Below the pieces are notes generated by a model. It had not been told where the DNA came from, made no database searches, and saw only the letters and a program-made list of their open reading frames with translations. 64,000 bases of DNA from positions 1,161,699 through 1,225,698 of the forward strand of contig MU839840.1 in NCBI GenBank assembly GCA_030411725.1, in the 5' to 3' direction. Source of the DNA: Echria macrotheca (taxonomy: Eukaryota > Ascomycota > Sordariomycetes > Sordariales > Schizotheciaceae). Position numbers and translations under genes: made by a program. This document shows positions 63,960 to 64,000 of the stretch, in pieces. How positions within the stretch are numbered: the first letter of the stretch is position 1; every line of letters starts with the position of its first letter.

Positions 63960-64000
63960 ACTGACCGCAACTCGGACCGAACCGTGAGCCTGATCAAGAA

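Larger units (their letters stand above)
63399..64000. other. Promoter side of NACHT gene and window end
   Basis: About 600 bp with no gene accepted. It holds a telomere-like motif at 63539 and a strong hairpin at 63935. The rest is A-rich near 63890-63915. Confidence 0.5.

Overview
The window looks like nuclear DNA of a filamentous ascomycete (Pezizomycotina, probably a Sordariomycete). The signs are short introns of about 45-130 nt with GTRNGT donors and CTNAC branch points, and families such as HET, NACHT, CFEM-GPCR, WSC, GH72 and Zn-cluster regulators. There is no operon structure. The species cannot be named from sequence alone. Exon joins below were worked out by hand from splice signals, and each was checked for a continuous reading frame.

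Layout. 1-2655: left-truncated HeLo-like/NACHT/ankyrin receptor on the minus strand. 3.9-9.1 kb: WSC surface protein, thioredoxin with two possible starts, an unknown protein, and an Hnt3/aprataxin HIT-Zn protein. 9.5-11.4 kb: the most unusual gene, a fungal STAND-type N-terminal domain fused to a complete Ras GTPase. A decayed coding remnant follows it. 12-23.1 kb: a carbohydrate block of secreted GH3, two GH31 enzymes without signal peptides and a sugar transporter, arranged as two divergent pairs placed tail to tail. 23.2-32 kb: aldo-keto reductase, CFEM-GPCR, cytochrome b561-like protein and GH72 glucanosyltransferase. 34.4-37.1 kb: HET-domain protein. 38-46.2 kb: housekeeping genes (augmin HAUS6-like, mitochondrial bS21m/MRP21, U1 snRNP PWI protein, enoyl-CoA hydratase). 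46.8-49.3 kb: GH28 polygalacturonase and a GPI protein. 50.3-53 kb: HET pseudogene cut off at a repeat block. 53-55 kb: small unknown gene and a GNAT gene with a frame break. 55.9-58.5 kb: zinc-cluster regulator. 60.5-63.4 kb: second HeLo-like/NACHT gene, ending in 9-residue repeats.

How genes may work together. The GH3/GH31/GH31/transporter block fits uptake and digestion of xylosylated glucans: a secreted beta-glucosidase, import by the MFS protein, then intracellular alpha-xylosidase activity. Five loci (two NACHT genes, the Ras fusion, an intact HET gene and a HET relic) belong to families tied to fungal non-self recognition and regulated cell death. In the Ras fusion, a Ras switch occupies the place usually held by NACHT or ankyrin modules. 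It has a K117-to-N change in the base-recognition motif and no CaaX box, so it is the best candidate here for an undescribed signalling system.
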